The notes beneath the pieces are model-generated. The model worked only from the letters and a program-made list of their open reading frames with translations, was not told the origin of the DNA and searched no databases. From Rossellomorea aquimaris (GTDB taxonomy: Bacteria; Bacillota; Bacilli; Bacillales; Bacillaceae_B): a DNA stretch of 64,000 nt. This document shows positions 45,041 to 54,855 of this stretch, one piece after another (position 1 is the stretch's first letter; each line of letters opens with the position of its first letter). The position numbers were made by a program, and so were the translations under genes. The stretch is from positions 310,001-374,000 of the forward strand of contig NZ_VTEX01000005.1 in assembly GCF_008180865.1 (NCBI RefSeq). Reading direction: 5' to 3'.

Positions 45041-45065
45041 TACCCTTATGATAAACAAATAAACA
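45041..45065 (-). promoter_or_regulatory. SigB-type general-stress promoter of ytxGH
   Basis: Minus-strand GTTTAT (45060-45065), 13 bases, GGGTAA (45041-45046): five of six matches in each box to the SigB consensus GTTTAA/GGGTAT, with proper spacing, 30 bases before ytxG. B. subtilis ytxG is SigB-dependent. Confidence 0.75.
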
Positions 45066-45213
45066 TTATACTAGTATTTCTTCCTTCCGCATGAATTCTC
45101 CTGCACGAAAAAATAAAAAATATTTCTTGATTTATCATTTCACATTTTGTTTCTCTCATCCATTTTTGTTTTAGGGTACAATAATAGAGAACACATAAAA
45201 GGGGGAAAATCCA

Positions 45214-46329
45214 ATGAAAGATCCACGCATTGAAAAACTGGCAAAAAATTTAATTCAATATTCCGTGCAGTTACAGCCTGGAGAGAAAGTATTGATCGAA
45301 AACTTCGGTTTACAACGTGAGCTTGTAACAGCACTCGTTAAGGAAGCATATGCAGCAGGGGGATATCCTTTCGTATCCATCAAAGATCACGCAGTCGACC
45401 GCGCATTATTGATGGGCGCACAAGAAGAACAATACAACATGATTGCAAGCTTTGAAGCGAATGTCATGGAACAGATGGATGCGTATATCGGTTTACGCTC
45501 AGGTGATAATATCAGTGAACAATCGGATGTACCTGATGAAAAGATGAAGATCCATGGAAATACGATAGGTAAAAAAGTACATAGAGAAATTCGCGTCCCT
45601 AAGAAAAAGTGGGTCGTGCTCCGCTATCCTACTTCATCCATGGCGCAGCTTGCCAATATGAGCACAGAAGGATTCGAAGACTTCTACTTCGATGTCTGCA
45701 ACCTGGACTACAGCAAGATGGACAAAGCCATGGATAACCTGGTTGAGCTTATGAACAAGACGGATAAAGTCCGCCTTGTCGGAGAAGGGACGGACCTTAC
45801 ATTCTCAATCAAGGACATTCCTGCAGTGAAATGTGCGGGACGCCTGAACATTCCCGATGGAGAAGTATATAGTGCACCTGTAAAGGATTCAGTTAATGGA
45901 ATCATTTCCTACAATACACCGTCACCTTATAATGGGTTTACCTTTGAAAACGTAAAATTGACATTCAAAGAAGGCAAGATTGTAGAAGCTACTGCAAACG
46001 ATACAGACCGAATAAACAAAATCTTTGATACGGATGAAGGGGCAAGATACGTAGGTGAATTCGCCATTGGTGTAAATCCGTACATCCAGCATCCGATGCA
46101 AGACATTTTATTTGACGAAAAGATTGATGGCAGCTTCCACTTTACGCCAGGCGAATGCTACGAAGAAGCGTACAATGGAAACCACTCGAACATTCACTGG
46201 GATATGGTGATGATTCAGCGTCCTGAGTACGGCGGCGGTGAAATCTATTTCGATGATGTATTGATTCGAAAAGACGGACGATTTGTCATTGAAGAACTTG
46301 AAGTGCTGAATCCTGAGAATTTGAAATAA
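45214..46329 (+). CDS. M29 family aminopeptidase (AmpS/PepS type)
   Basis: 371 residues. Metallo-aminopeptidase of the thermophilic M29 family. Likely metal ligands are the Glu in IPDGEVYSAPVKDSVNG, the Glu in YVGEFAIGVNP, and the His and Asp in NIHWDMVMIQRP, with Glu in PGECYEEAY. It starts MKDPRIEKLAKNLIQYSVQL. B. subtilis AmpS is longer (about 410), so it may be the second, shorter type of this family. The ATG follows AAGGGGG. No signal peptide, so cytoplasmic. A strong terminator follows. Confidence 0.9.
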   Translation: MKDPRIEKLAKNLIQYSVQLQPGEKVLIENFGLQRELVTALVKEAYAAGGYPFVSIKDHAVDRALLMGAQEEQYNMIASFEANVMEQMDAYIGLRSGDNISEQSDVPDEKMKIHGNTIGKKVHREIRVPKKKWVVLRYPTSSMAQLANMSTEGFEDFYFDVCNLDYSKMDKAMDNLVELMNKTDKVRLVGEGTDLTFSIKDIPAVKCAGRLNIPDGEVYSAPVKDSVNGIISYNTPSPYNGFTFENVKLTFKEGKIVEATANDTDRINKIFDTDEGARYVGEFAIGVNPYIQHPMQDILFDEKIDGSFHFTPGECYEEAYNGNHSNIHWDMVMIQRPEYGGGEIYFDDVLIRKDGRFVIEELEVLNPENLK

Positions 46330-46336
46330 GACTGAA

Positions 46337-46372
46337 GAGTCACCGTCATGATTCATGACGGTGACTTTTTTG
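46337..46372 (+). terminator. Terminator of the M29 aminopeptidase gene
   Basis: Near-perfect stem GTCACCGTCATGA/TCATGACGGTGAC with a T-run of six. Confidence 0.95.
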
Positions 46373-46390
46373 TCTGAGGGTGAAAGAAAG

Positions 46391-46422
46391 AAAAAACCGG
46401 CTCCCTTAAGAACCGGTTTTTC
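46391..46422 (-). terminator. Terminator of murC
   Basis: Stem AAAACCGG/CCGGTTTT with a T-run on the minus strand, converging on the aminopeptidase terminator. Confidence 0.88.
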
Positions 46423-46426
46423 CATA

Positions 46427-47743
46427 TTAATTTTCTGCTACCTGTTCCTCCAGCGTTTTTTCATACGCTTGTTGGAACTTTTGTACATCTCCTGCTCCCA
46501 TGAAAATAAGCACGCTGTTGTCGTGTTTTAATAGGGCAGTCGTATCTTGTTCGTCTATAATTTCGCATCCTTCGATCTTGCTTCCAAGATCGTTGATCGA
46601 AAGTTTCCCATGATTTTCCCTTGCGGAACCGAATATTTCACATAAATACACCTTGTCAGCAAGACTCAAGCTTTCGGCAAACTCAGAAAGGAAGGTTTGC
46701 GTACGTGTGAAAGTGTGAGGCTGGAAGACAGCGATAATTTCTTTTTCAGGATATTTCTGTCTTGCCGAATCTACGGTTGCTTTAATTTCAGTCGGATGAT
46801 GAGCGTAGTCATCGATCAGGACCTGGTTGCCCACTTCTTTTTCAGAGAAACGGCGTTTAACCCCTTTGAATGAGCTTAATCTTTCCTGGACGATAGCTGT
46901 ATCAAGCTCTTCGTAATGACAGATGGCAATGACGGATAAAGCATTCATGATGTTATGGTCACCGAATGTCGGGATTTTGAATGCCGCATAAAATTCATTA
47001 CGGACAAACACATCGAATGAAGTGCCGGATCTGTCCCTTGATACGTTTCTCGCCTGGAAGTCATTCTCCTCAGCGAAGCCATAAAATACGACTGGCACTT
47101 GAGCCTGGATTTTCTGTAACTGTTCGTCATCTCCACAAGCGATGATTCCCTTTTTCACTTGCATCGCCATCTCCTGGAAGGCCGAGAAAACGTCATCCAC
47201 ATTGGCAAAATAATCGGGATGATCGAAGTCAATATTTGTCATGATGGCGTAGTCAGGAAAATAAGACAGGAAGTGGCGGCGATATTCGCACGCTTCAAAG
47301 ACAAAGTATTGAGCATCCACTTCCCCTTTCCCCGTTCCATCCCCGATCAGGAAGGATGTTGGCTTAGCACCACTGATGACATGTGCCAACAATCCGGTTG
47401 TAGACGTTTTTCCGTGTGCTCCGGTTACCGCTACACTTGTAAATTTCTGCATGAAGTCTCCAAGAAATTTATGATATCTAGTGAGGGGTAGACCTTGCTC
47501 TACAGCTGCCTGAATTTCTTCATGTGTATCAGGAAATGCATTTCCTGCGATCACATGCATATCCCCTCCAATGTTTTCTTTTTGGAAAGGGAGAATTTTA
47601 ATATTTGATTCATCCAGAGCTTTCTGAGTAAAGAAATATTTATCTACATCAGATCCTTGGACCTCGTAGCCCATATCGTGGAGTATTTGGGCTAATGCAC
47701 TCATGCCCGACCCCTTAATTCCTACGAAATGATATATAGTCAT
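46427..47743 (-). CDS. murC: UDP-N-acetylmuramate-L-alanine ligase
   Basis: 438 residues. It adds L-alanine to UDP-MurNAc, the first peptide step of peptidoglycan synthesis. The N-terminus has the MurC signature [18 protein letters not shown]; the ATP P-loop is [15 protein letters not shown]; the metal/ATP glutamate block is [14 protein letters not shown], followed by [11 protein letters not shown]. The ATG at 47743 follows GGAGGT. It has its own promoter and terminator. Confidence 0.97.
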   Translation of the reverse strand: MTIYHFVGIKGSGMSALAQILHDMGYEVQGSDVDKYFFTQKALDESNIKILPFQKENIGGDMHVIAGNAFPDTHEEIQAAVEQGLPLTRYHKFLGDFMQKFTSVAVTGAHGKTSTTGLLAHVISGAKPTSFLIGDGTGKGEVDAQYFVFEACEYRRHFLSYFPDYAIMTNIDFDHPDYFANVDDVFSAFQEMAMQVKKGIIACGDDEQLQKIQAQVPVVFYGFAEENDFQARNVSRDRSGTSFDVFVRNEFYAAFKIPTFGDHNIMNALSVIAICHYEELDTAIVQERLSSFKGVKRRFSEKEVGNQVLIDDYAHHPTEIKATVDSARQKYPEKEIIAVFQPHTFTRTQTFLSEFAESLSLADKVYLCEIFGSARENHGKLSINDLGSKIEGCEIIDEQDTTALLKHDNSVLIFMGAGDVQKFQQAYEKTLEEQVAEN

Positions 47744-47863
47744 AATAGAACCTCCAACAATCGTCTATCTAAAAGCATTATATGAAATGAATATTATTTT
47801 GCTATCGGTCTTAAGCTTTTGATAATTAGTATAGAAAAAAGCGAACTTTCTTCAACTTGAAAC

Positions 47864-47892
47864 ATTATATCATTTTTTAAAATCCCTGACCA
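47864..47892 (-). promoter_or_regulatory. Candidate SigA promoter of murC
   Basis: Minus-strand TGGTCA (47887-47892), 17 bases, TATAAT (47864-47869), about 120 bases before murC and directly after the preceding gene. Confidence 0.6.
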
Positions 47893-47900
47893 TGCACAAG

Positions 47901-48569
47901 CTACGAAAGACTGCGGATAATGAAGTTTGGTGCTTCTTCTTTTAAATAAGTTCTCCATAATACACCAGTTTTTTGATTCATTTGACCATAATGATTTTTC
48001 ACGTCTGATAAAACCCCCTCTGATTTGACTGGGAAAACGGGACCTAAGATCCACTGATGAGTTACTAACGGGACTTTCCTCACGAAATAGACCCCGCCCT
48101 CACGAATTCCCTTTTTCTTGCAATCAAGGTTTGTTTTAACAGAAACTTCTTCATCCTGAATGACATTCTGACATGTAAATGCAACTTCTTCGTTCAGAGT
48201 ATCGATTTTTCTAATGATGATGGGTTCCCAAGCTGCAGTCAGCACGATGGCACCGAGCAGTTTGACTGATTCATGCAGAAAATGGGACTGAAGAAATTGA
48301 AAGAACAGGGTTTGACCTTTAATGGTCTTATAATCAAACAAAAACCATTCCTGAAACAGCTGTTCGACTTCCTCATCCATTTGGATGTCATCTTGTGTAA
48401 GGAAACGCTTTGAGAAAATCATCTTGGCCCGTACCTTTTCTCTGATGTTCGTTTCCTTCAAAGCGTACTCATACGCTTTTCTATAGAGGTCTTTTATATG
48501 GTCCTCTGCCATTCTCTGCTTTTTTTGTCTATATTTCTCTAGATTTAAAAGGCTATCTGGTTCTTGCAT
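47901..48569 (-). CDS. Unknown protein between pncB and murC
   Basis: 222 residues, not recognised. It has a charged, lysine/arginine-rich helical N-terminus (LEKYRQKKQRMAEDHIKDLY), a hydrophobic middle segment (VKLLGAIVLTAAWEPIII, about residues 96-113) and a strand-rich C-terminal half. There is no signal peptide; the hydrophobic stretch is too short to be sure of a membrane helix. It starts eight bases after the nicotinate phosphoribosyltransferase gene and should be co-transcribed with it. GGTGAGAGG lies close to the ATG. The murC promoter follows its stop immediately. Confidence 0.7.
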   Translation of the reverse strand: MQEPDSLLNLEKYRQKKQRMAEDHIKDLYRKAYEYALKETNIREKVRAKMIFSKRFLTQDDIQMDEEVEQLFQEWFLFDYKTIKGQTLFFQFLQSHFLHESVKLLGAIVLTAAWEPIIIRKIDTLNEEVAFTCQNVIQDEEVSVKTNLDCKKKGIREGGVYFVRKVPLVTHQWILGPVFPVKSEGVLSDVKNHYGQMNQKTGVLWRTYLKEEAPNFIIRSLS

Positions 48570-48577
48570 CCTCTCAC

Positions 48578-49681
48578 CTATTCGAATTCAACTTTTTCCA
48601 GACGGGGGTTTGGACGGAGTTTTCTTCCTGCCTTTGCTTCAGGGGAACCGTCAATCACGACATTATCTCCCGTAAACCCGACATGGATTTTCAGAAGACT
48701 GCTTCCCACTCCATACATATCGACTGGAACTTTATTTTCCTCAAACTGACGAATGCGATCCTCATTAAATCCACCTGACACGACAATCTTGACGTGGTGG
48801 AATCCTTCTTCATCCAAGGCATGTCTTAATGCGTTAATCAGCTGCATGTTTACTCCCCGCGGATCAAATGTTCCAAGCACATGTTGATTACGGAGGAAAT
48901 ACTTATCGATCATCATTCTTGATGTATCTACCCTTACCCCTTTTAATTCAGGGCCAAACTCCCGTGCTACCTTTAATGAGTCTGTAATGGCATCATTATT
49001 GTAGTCTACAAGGGCAATGAGCTCGTCCTCAGGAAATGTTTCCTGATAAGCTTTGGTGGCTTCTACGATATCCCCATTGAATAATTGGATCAGGGCGTGG
49101 GGCATGGTCCCCATCCCTTTCTTTCCCCACCATTCGTTCATGGCATGGGTAGCCTGAGCTGTTGATCCACCGATAAATGCTGCATATCCATCCCCGGCCT
49201 GCTGAGTAAAGTGATCATCCCGATCCCCCATGAAGATGACAGGTTTTTGTTTCCCTGAAATAGAGGCAGCTTTCATTACGTTGTAAACACTCGTCGCCAC
49301 CGATGTTCTTCTTGCCAGGATACCATCAATGATTCCTTCTAAATAGCCAAAGTCCTGATAACGGCCCTTGATGGTCAGAACGGTTTCAAATGGTGAGATT
49401 TGATCTCCATCTTTTAAGGAATGGATTTCAAGATTTTCAGGGTTATCAGCGAAACTATGCAGAAGTGCAATCACTTCATCCGTTCCACAAATAACGGCAT
49501 GATTCTTTTGAAAGAATTGCATGGTGACAACGGCATCCGGTTTATACTTTTTGGCAATTTCCTTCGTTTTCAAGAAATAAACCGCTGAAAACCAGCCATC
49601 CTTGATTCTTTCGTCAAATTTAAATGTATGATTGGTCAATCTGTTGAGTTTTCCTTGAAGTTTCAATTCTATTTCTTTCAT
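48578..49681 (-). CDS. pncB: Nicotinate phosphoribosyltransferase
   Basis: About 367 residues. It makes nicotinate mononucleotide from nicotinate and PRPP in NAD salvage. The phosphoribosyltransferase features include DGDQISPFETVLTIKGRYQD, FGYLEGIIDGILARRTSVAT, the phosphate-binding GGFNEDRIRQF and MYGVGSSLLK motifs, and the DTSRM loop (VRVDTSRMMID). The start is the ATG at 49681, seven bases after AAGGAGC; a GTG is the codon before. B. subtilis PncB is about 490 residues, so this is the shorter class. I do not recall it at the B. subtilis locus. Together with NAD kinase (4530) it adds NAD metabolism to the region. Confidence 0.88.
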   Translation of the reverse strand: MKEIELKLQGKLNRLTNHTFKFDERIKDGWFSAVYFLKTKEIAKKYKPDAVVTMQFFQKNHAVICGTDEVIALLHSFADNPENLEIHSLKDGDQISPFETVLTIKGRYQDFGYLEGIIDGILARRTSVATSVYNVMKAASISGKQKPVIFMGDRDDHFTQQAGDGYAAFIGGSTAQATHAMNEWWGKKGMGTMPHALIQLFNGDIVEATKAYQETFPEDELIALVDYNNDAITDSLKVAREFGPELKGVRVDTSRMMIDKYFLRNQHVLGTFDPRGVNMQLINALRHALDEEGFHHVKIVVSGGFNEDRIRQFEENKVPVDMYGVGSSLLKIHVGFTGDNVVIDGSPEAKAGRKLRPNPRLEKVEFE

Positions 49682-49711
49682 CACTAAAGCTCCTTATGGC
49701 TCTTCCTACAC

Positions 49712-49766
49712 AAAAATAGGTATTCTGTTTACTGAATCCGAAAAGGACACATACAAACAGAATACC
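49712..49766 (-). terminator. Terminator of sftA
   Basis: Perfect 12-bp stem GGTATTCTGTTT/AAACAGAATACC with a 24-base loop, followed by TATTTTTG on the minus strand. The loop is long for a terminator. Confidence 0.7.
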
Positions 49767-49789
49767 ATGTATTAAATGATTCTACTAGT

Positions 49790-52612
49790 CTATGCCAGAG
49801 TCTCCAATTCACTTTCGGAAATCAGGACATCCCTTGGTTTACTGCCTCTGGACTCTGAAATAATTCCATTACTCTCCATCATTTCCATCAATCTTGCCGC
49901 ACGGTTATAACCGATTCTGAATCTGCGCTGCAAGCCCGATGCAGAGGCACCCCCCTGGTCGACGACAAACTCACAGGCTTCTAAAAATAATTCATCTTCT
50001 TCTTCGGTAACCTGTGCTTTCTTGATCAATTCATCCTGTTGGAAGAGATAATCCGGTTCTCTTTGCTCTCTTACATGATTGATGATGTCATCAATTTCGT
50101 CATCTGACACGAAGGTTCCCTGCAGGCGGACCGGCTTCGATGAACCATTTTCCAGAAAGAGCATATCTCCCTTCCCAAGAAGCCTTTCAGCCCCGCTTCC
50201 ATCGATGATCGTTCTTGAATCGACGCTTGATGATACGGAAAACGCCACTCGTGTCGGTACATTCGCTTTGATCAAGCCTGTAATGACATCGACTGAAGGA
50301 CGTTGGGTCGCAATGATTAAATGAATCCCACATGCACGTGCCTTCTGGGCGATCCGGCATATCGCTTCTTCAACATCTGCAGGCGACATCATCATCAGGT
50401 CAGCTAACTCATCAATGACGATGACTAAATACGGCAGCATATCACTGTATTGTTTATTCCGCTTAGCCAGTTCATTGAAGCGTTTAATATCCCTTACACC
50501 TGTATGAGCGAATAACTCGTATCTTCTTTCCATTTCTTCAACAGCCCATTTTAGAGCTGCAGTAGCTGCCTTCACATCAGTTATGACCGGACTGACGAGA
50601 TGTGGGATCCGGTTATAGGGAGCAAGCTCTACCATCTTCGGATCAATGAGAAGCATCTTCAATTCATCCGGTGATGCTTTGTACAAGAGACTCACGAGTA
50701 TCGAGTTGATACATACACTTTTACCCGATCCGGTAGCACCGGCGATGAGTCCATGTGGCATTTTGCTTAAATCAGTCACGATCGGCTGTCCGGAAATATC
50801 GAGACCAAGAGCGGCGGTCAGAGGGGAAGACGGCTCTTGAAACTCAGGACTTGCGATCACTTCACTAATGCAGACAGGACGGCTCTCCCGGTTAGGCACT
50901 TCAATACCAATCGTATGCTTACCGGGAATAGGGGCTTCCATTCGGATATCCCTTGCAGCCAGGCTCAGCTTAATATCATCTGATAGATTGGTAATTTTAT
51001 TCACCTTCACGCCAGGTTCAGGCTGAACCTCGAACCTCGTGACTGATGGGCCTTGTGTGACATTCACCACTTTTGCCCTCACGTTAAAGTTATGAAGGGT
51101 TTCGTCCAGTAATATTCTTTGTGAATCGAGCCACTCTTCGCTCATTTCCTTTGATACGGGAGGCATCAGATAATCCATTTCAGGAAAGACATAGTCTCTT
51201 GTCCTTTTAGAAGATGAGCTTAACTCGCTATAACTCTTTACCGCCTCTTCTCCCTGAACAGAACTTTGTTGAGATGCTTTCTGTTCAGGATGATGTATGG
51301 ATGCCGATTCTCCCACTTTTTCCTGCTTTACTTCCTGGACAGGTTGTTCCCTCTTCTCCGGTTCTGCTTCAGTCTTATTTAATGTTTTGCTCTCACTTTC
51401 CTTGCGGATGGGAGTCGATTCATTACGTGCTGATCGGTTTCGCGTATCTAACTGTCGCTTATCCTGTTTCAGCATCAATACGTTAAAAGGAAGATGAGAC
51501 CTCTTACGTCTCTGCGGTTCTTTCTCCCTCGGTGCTTGTTGGGAACGTGCAGGTTCTGATACTTCCTCTACTCGTTTCTCCTCAATCGTAGATCCACTTT
51601 GTGCAACTGGTTCTTGAACCGGTTTTTCTTGAACAGGATGAACGGGTTCCTGGACATCTTCTTCATTTCCTTCATCTTCACGTGCAGCATGGACAGGTTG
51701 CTGTGGTGGATCTTCCTGCACAGAGTCATTAAGCTCTTTCTCTTTATGTGATGAATACTCCAACTCCTGGGTTGGTTGTTCCATTTCAGAGATAAGTGAA
51801 ACACGTTCATTTGGTTTCTGGGAAACTTCTTCAGTAAGCTCCACTTTTTGATCAGAATTTTTAACTGGAATTGGTTCATTGTTATCTTCAGCTTCAACCA
51901 ATAGAGTATCTTCAACCTTCGATTCATCACGTTGTTCTTCCGGGAAGTTCATCATCATCGCAACAGGTTCATCGTTTATAGGTTTTTCGGATTCAGCTGG
52001 TTCAACTTCGACAATGGATTCTGATTCTTGTTCCACGGGAATTGAATTCTCTACTACAGATAGAGTCTCATGATCAATCACAGCCTCTTTGTTCTCTTCT
52101 TCATTATGTAAAAATTTCTTAAGCTCGAACTCTACCTGGTTTTCCTTTTTTACCGGTCGTCCTCTAAAACCATAAATGGGTGAAGGGATTTCTGTAGGGG
52201 TGAACGGCCTGCTGTTTCCCTTTTCCACTTTAGGAGATTTCTTCGGTTGGACTTTAGCCGATGGTTTTTCTTCTTTCCACTTTCTATTTTTAGAAGCGTG
52301 GTCCTGACTCTTTTCCTTTTGTTCCTTAGGCGGCTCTTCCTTCACCTGGCTTCTTCGATTTCTATTCGTTCGTGGACGCTCTATATTTTCTCCATCCGAT
52401 ATGAGGGGAAAGCGAAAAGTCCCTTTAGGATATTGATACGTCATCCTTGCTTCTACATCACGTGAATGGTTGGGCCCTACTATATTTTTACGTTCAGTCT
52501 TTTTACGTTCAACATGCTGAACTTCATCATTGTTTTCATCATAAAACTCTTCAAATTGATCATCATTATCTGATAATTTACCAAACATTTTTTTAATCCA
52601 GCTCACAAACAT
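49790..52612 (-). CDS. sftA: DNA translocase SftA (FtsK/SpoIIIE family)
   Basis: About 940 residues. The N-terminal half is acidic, low-complexity linker with Glu/Pro/Gln repeats (VQEPVHPVQEKPVQEPVAQ) and no membrane helices, the feature that separates soluble SftA from SpoIIIE. The motor has Walker A GATGSGKS near residue 620 and Walker B LVIVIDELADLMM; the C-terminal winged-helix gamma domain is SASGLQRRFRIGYNRAARLM. SftA moves chromosomes away from the closing division septum. Start uncertain between the ATG at 52612 and a GTG at 52606. Confidence 0.94.
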   Translation of the reverse strand: MFVSWIKKMFGKLSDNDDQFEEFYDENNDEVQHVERKKTERKNIVGPNHSRDVEARMTYQYPKGTFRFPLISDGENIERPRTNRNRRSQVKEEPPKEQKEKSQDHASKNRKWKEEKPSAKVQPKKSPKVEKGNSRPFTPTEIPSPIYGFRGRPVKKENQVEFELKKFLHNEEENKEAVIDHETLSVVENSIPVEQESESIVEVEPAESEKPINDEPVAMMMNFPEEQRDESKVEDTLLVEAEDNNEPIPVKNSDQKVELTEEVSQKPNERVSLISEMEQPTQELEYSSHKEKELNDSVQEDPPQQPVHAAREDEGNEEDVQEPVHPVQEKPVQEPVAQSGSTIEEKRVEEVSEPARSQQAPREKEPQRRKRSHLPFNVLMLKQDKRQLDTRNRSARNESTPIRKESESKTLNKTEAEPEKREQPVQEVKQEKVGESASIHHPEQKASQQSSVQGEEAVKSYSELSSSSKRTRDYVFPEMDYLMPPVSKEMSEEWLDSQRILLDETLHNFNVRAKVVNVTQGPSVTRFEVQPEPGVKVNKITNLSDDIKLSLAARDIRMEAPIPGKHTIGIEVPNRESRPVCISEVIASPEFQEPSSPLTAALGLDISGQPIVTDLSKMPHGLIAGATGSGKSVCINSILVSLLYKASPDELKMLLIDPKMVELAPYNRIPHLVSPVITDVKAATAALKWAVEEMERRYELFAHTGVRDIKRFNELAKRNKQYSDMLPYLVIVIDELADLMMMSPADVEEAICRIAQKARACGIHLIIATQRPSVDVITGLIKANVPTRVAFSVSSSVDSRTIIDGSGAERLLGKGDMLFLENGSSKPVRLQGTFVSDDEIDDIINHVREQREPDYLFQQDELIKKAQVTEEEDELFLEACEFVVDQGGASASGLQRRFRIGYNRAARLMEMMESNGIISESRGSKPRDVLISESELETLA

Positions 52613-52739
52613 CACTCTTTCTTTCATACTTATTTATATTTTATCAGTTAAAGAGAAAAATTCGAGTCATTTCGATAGAATAAGAGAATTGTTAAAGAAT
52701 TGTGTCGAAACAAACATAGGTGTAAAGAGATTGTAATAC

Positions 52740-52902
52740 GAAAAGCGGAGGCGGCTTGGTCAGAGGCGACAAGCATAAGACGAGCATACCGGAAAGGCGC
52801 TCTTTGCCTTTTTGGTATGCTTGGCTTATGACCTCGAGCCTCTAGCCGCCGGAGCTAGACAATACCAAAAGCGGAGGCGGCTCGACAAGCCCCGACAAGC
52901 AC
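52740..52902. repeat. H-element, one full copy and a truncated second
   Basis: The first unit starts GAAAAGCGGAGGCGGCTTGG at 52740 and the next CAAAAGCGGAGGCGGCTCG at 52866, a 126-bp period; the second breaks off near 52902. Variable stems are GCATACC/GGTATGC inside and CAGAGGC/GCCTCTA outside, different from those at 35722 and 8583 but again complementary. It lies between sftA and the ytpR terminator, in a gap (52613-52954) that is otherwise AT-rich. Confidence 0.9.
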
Positions 52903-52907
52903 ATATT

Positions 52908-52948
52908 AAAAACAAAAATACCTGAGCCCATACTCCGGACCCAGGTAT
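52908..52948 (-). terminator. Terminator of ytpQ-ytpR
   Basis: Stem ATACCTGGGTCC paired with GGGCTCAGGTAT, then a T-rich run on the minus strand. Confidence 0.88.
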
Positions 52949-52954
52949 ATATTT

Positions 52955-53560
52955 TTAAGCTGTGAATGGTTGACCAACTTGGTAAGTATCTTCAAGAACG
53001 AGGATCCCTTTTTCTTGGGGGGCATCTGGAAGTGCCAGTTCTTTGGCAGAACAAATCATGCCTGATGATGCCACTCCGCGAAGTTCTGCATCCTTAATGA
53101 CCATTCCGCTTGGCATGACAGCGCCAACTTTCGCAACAACGACTTTTTGTCCTTTGTCAACGTTAGGAGCACCACACACGATCTGTAAGGTTTCATCCCC
53201 AACATCCACTGTACAGATGTTCAATTTATCCGCATTTGGATGCTTCTCTTTTTCAGACACATACCCTACCACGAATTTTGGTGAAAAGTCTGCTTCCAAT
53301 ACTTCATCAAAACCGTTCTTCTTGATGGCTTCATTGATCAATTGGAGCTTCTCTTCATTCATTTCGACAGGTCCCACTTCACTTAAATCCATATACTTTG
53401 ATGCATGGAATAGGTTATACCCAAGTGTTTTCCCTGTTTTCTCATCAAACAAACGTGCAGCATCTTCTTTTCTTTCATGTAAAACTTCTCCCCCAAACCC
53501 TGGATCCATTGTAACGATCAGGGTATCACCAATACCTTCTAAGTTATAAAATACATTCAT
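52955..53560 (-). CDS. ytpR: tRNA-binding domain protein YtpR
   Basis: 201 residues, the same as B. subtilis YtpR. An N-terminal DUF4479 domain precedes an EMAP/PheT-like OB-fold tRNA-binding domain ([52 protein letters not shown]). It resembles the N-terminus of the phenylalanyl-tRNA synthetase beta chain but is a separate protein of unknown role. Its ATG shares one base with the ytpQ stop (TAATG), so translation is coupled. Confidence 0.92.
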   Translation of the reverse strand: MNVFYNLEGIGDTLIVTMDPGFGGEVLHERKEDAARLFDEKTGKTLGYNLFHASKYMDLSEVGPVEMNEEKLQLINEAIKKNGFDEVLEADFSPKFVVGYVSEKEKHPNADKLNICTVDVGDETLQIVCGAPNVDKGQKVVVAKVGAVMPSGMVIKDAELRGVASSGMICSAKELALPDAPQEKGILVLEDTYQVGQPFTA

Positions 53561-54369
53561 TATTTCTTCTCCCTTTCCTTTTTACGATTTTTTGCCAGAA
53601 TGAAGATCGGCTCCAGTTCTCCTTCTTCGTACACAAAGGACAGTGCCGTAATCGGAACATTTCCTGTCGTAAAGAAGCTCATCGTCAGTTGAGCAAGAAC
53701 ATCATAGCCCGTTTCATTGCGAATATCCCCGATGACCAAAACATCCTGATGAGGTACGGATACAGTCATTTCACCTTGAACATCCTTGCTTACCTGCTTT
53801 AAGAAAGCATCATTCAAAATACGACTTGCATCATATCCATCATTATTATTTAGAAAATAGAAGATGTTTCCTGCAACTTCATCTTTCTTCATTTCAGTTG
53901 GTAAGCTTCTGACATTGAATAAGGCGGTCTCCTTCATTTGCTCGTGAGACCATCCTTCAGCCTTTAGCATATTTTCATCTAATAGGCGGTAGGTTTTCCC
54001 CAGGTCAACAGCATAATAGATACGTGTTTCAGCTGTATGATCATCTGTAACGAGGGCAACCCCTTCATTGGATTCTGTGGCAAAAGAAGTGGAACGGATC
54101 ACTGGAAACACTTTTTTCTCTTTATTCCCAAGGTCTGCCCCAGTACCCATTACGTTTAAAGCTTCTTCCACGTAATACACCACTTCATCGATAATGGATT
54201 TATTGTTTTCTTTCCATTTGGATACAATCGGTGGCAGGGCGACGTTGATGCCCTTTTTCGTATCAGTGTTCTCAATTCTAAGTGAATCCTTATCTCGATC
54301 ATATGAAAACGTACGATTCGGTTTCTCTAATCGTTCCTGGAGTATACCTTTTAGCTTTTTTATGTCCAA
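53560..54369 (-). CDS. ytpQ: DUF1444 protein YtpQ
   Basis: 269 residues from a TTG start ([14 protein letters not shown]), seven bases after AAAGGAGG; this length matches B. subtilis YtpQ. The frame extends 20 codons upstream to an ATG but that region lacks a ribosome-binding site. Family blocks include [20 protein letters not shown] and [10 protein letters not shown]. Cytoplasmic, function unknown. It is followed by ytpR with a one-base overlap. Confidence 0.88.
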   Translation of the reverse strand: MDIKKLKGILQERLEKPNRTFSYDRDKDSLRIENTDTKKGINVALPPIVSKWKENNKSIIDEVVYYVEEALNVMGTGADLGNKEKKVFPVIRSTSFATESNEGVALVTDDHTAETRIYYAVDLGKTYRLLDENMLKAEGWSHEQMKETALFNVRSLPTEMKKDEVAGNIFYFLNNNDGYDASRILNDAFLKQVSKDVQGEMTVSVPHQDVLVIGDIRNETGYDVLAQLTMSFFTTGNVPITALSFVYEEGELEPIFILAKNRKKEREKK

Positions 54370-54491
54370 ATCTGATCCTCCTTTGGTGGTACTATTATAA
54401 TAGAAAGTATCGATCCATTGCTGATGCATTCACTTATAACATTTTACATCAAAATGCTTAGAATACAAAAGGAACCTGTTTCATTTCAGGC

Positions 54492-54529
54492 AAAAAGAAA
54501 AGGGATCCCAAAATAAGGTGATCCCTTTT
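54492..54529 (-). terminator. Terminator of ytpP
   Basis: Stem AAAAGGGATC/GATCCCTTTT with a T-rich run on the minus strand. Confidence 0.9.
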
Positions 54530-54536
54530 CATCCTA

Positions 54537-54854
54537 TTATGAAGATAATGTGTTCATGAAGTTCTCGATTTGTTCTTTTGTTTTACGGTCCTTATTAACA
54601 AATCGTCCAAGTTCACGGCCGTCTCCGTATGCCAGAAAGCTTGGAATTCCGAAGATATCCAATTCAATACACAGATCAATGAATTGATCTCGATCTACGT
54701 ATAGGAATGTGTACTCTGAGTATTGGCTCTCGATTTCCGGGAGGATCGGCTCGATGATCCTGCAATCCGGACACCAGTCCGCTGAAAACATAAATACATG
54801 CTTGCCGCTTTCTTTCAACTGGTGAAACTCTTCCACTGATTCAAGTTTACGCAT
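54537..54854 (-). CDS. ytpP: Thioredoxin-like protein YtpP
   Basis: 105 residues, thioredoxin fold with active site Cys28-Pro-Asp-Cys31 in FSADWCPDCRII, the cis-proline in FGIPSFLAYGDG, and no signal peptide. WCPDC is uncommon compared with the WCGPC of classical thioredoxin, so specificity may differ. The ATG at 54854 follows CAGGGGGC, which lies within the last codons of the upstream membrane-protein gene, one base of gap between stop and start: a coupled pair. Cytoplasmic disulfide reductase by fold. Confidence 0.9.
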   Translation of the reverse strand: MRKLESVEEFHQLKESGKHVFMFSADWCPDCRIIEPILPEIESQYSEYTFLYVDRDQFIDLCIELDIFGIPSFLAYGDGRELGRFVNKDRKTKEQIENFMNTLSS

Positions 54855-54855
54855 T

